DNA from: a bacterium
Lineage (GTDB): Bacteria > KSB1 > UBA2214
Assembly: GCA_029560815.1 (NCBI GenBank)
Contig: JAKQKF010000241.1
Location: 1 to 5,396 of the forward strand
Direction of reading: 5' to 3'
Length of the DNA: 5,396 nucleotides
Position numbers and translations under genes: made by a program. The notes beneath the pieces are model-generated. The model was not told the origin of the DNA and made no database searches. It saw only the letters and a list, made by a program, of their open reading frames with translations. This document shows, piece by piece, positions 5,325-5,396 of the stretch (the stretch's first letter is position 1; each line of letters begins with the position of its first letter).

Positions 5325-5354
5325 ACGCCTATCAATAGTTCCCCTTCAGGTAAT

Positions 5355-5395
5355 TTCGGCGTTTGCCAGGCTCTCTCCGCCTGGTAAACGCCGAA
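5355..5395 (+). terminator. Strong hairpin, probable intrinsic terminator (U-tract beyond window)
   Basis: TTCGGCGTTTGCCAGGC (5355-5371) pairs with GCCTGGTAAACGCCGAA (5379-5395), giving a 17-bp stem with one G-U wobble and a 7-base TCTCTCC loop. It starts 31 bases after the last stop codon. The window ends one base after the stem, so the U-run that would prove rho-independent termination cannot be seen. The near-symmetric stem could also serve a converging gene. Confidence 0.75.
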
Positions 5396-5396
5396 C

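Overview
The window carries a compact, all plus-strand gene cluster for handling metal-sulfur clusters. It encodes three small proteins of the NifX/NifB-type dinitrogenase Fe-Mo cofactor domain family, two MinD-like ATPases that each contain a two-[4Fe-4S] ferredoxin insert, a large fusion of a NifU/IscU scaffold to an Mrp/NBP35 ATPase, and a Gly/Arg-rich DUF5320-like protein. No nitrogenase structural genes are present. The content matches the anaerobe-specific 'orange protein' (ORP) type loci known from Desulfovibrio and relatives, where a DiNase-domain protein binds a Mo-Cu-S cluster and works with ferredoxin-MinD ATPases. The host is most likely a strict or facultative anaerobe of the former Deltaproteobacteria (Desulfuromonas/Geobacter/Desulfovibrio-like). 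This is inferred from gene content, protein resemblance, fairly GC-rich coding sequence and a sigma-54-like promoter, and the genus cannot be fixed.

Layout. 1-105: AT-rich leader with a sigma-54-type -24/-12 promoter candidate. 106-741: DiNase-domain protein with a Gly-rich repeat linker and a C-terminal zinc-ribbon-like module, containing an in-frame internal start with its own Shine-Dalgarno sequence. 764-1132: DUF5320-like protein. 1133-1267: non-coding gap with a long imperfect inverted repeat. 1268-1630: DiNase-domain protein with a TTG start. 1644-2504 and 2501-3373: the two ferredoxin-MinD ATPases, overlapping by ATGA. 3376-3564: 5' remnant of a SAM methyltransferase cut off just after motif I. 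3565-3690: non-coding, with a palindrome that could be an operator. 3691-4965: NifU-Mrp fusion. 4986-5324: third DiNase-domain protein. 5355-5395: strong hairpin, probably the operon terminator, with its U-tract beyond the window end.

Working model (inference): the NifU-Mrp protein and the paired ferredoxin-MinD ATPases assemble or move Fe-S or mixed-metal clusters, and the three DiNase-domain proteins receive or carry them. The unusual parts are the internal start in the first gene, the replacement of the usual Gly-Asp after the first NifU cysteine by Lys-Thr, the truncated methyltransferase, and a drop in GC3 over the NifU half of the fusion. Together these suggest that the segment around 3520-4150 was remodelled by recombination.
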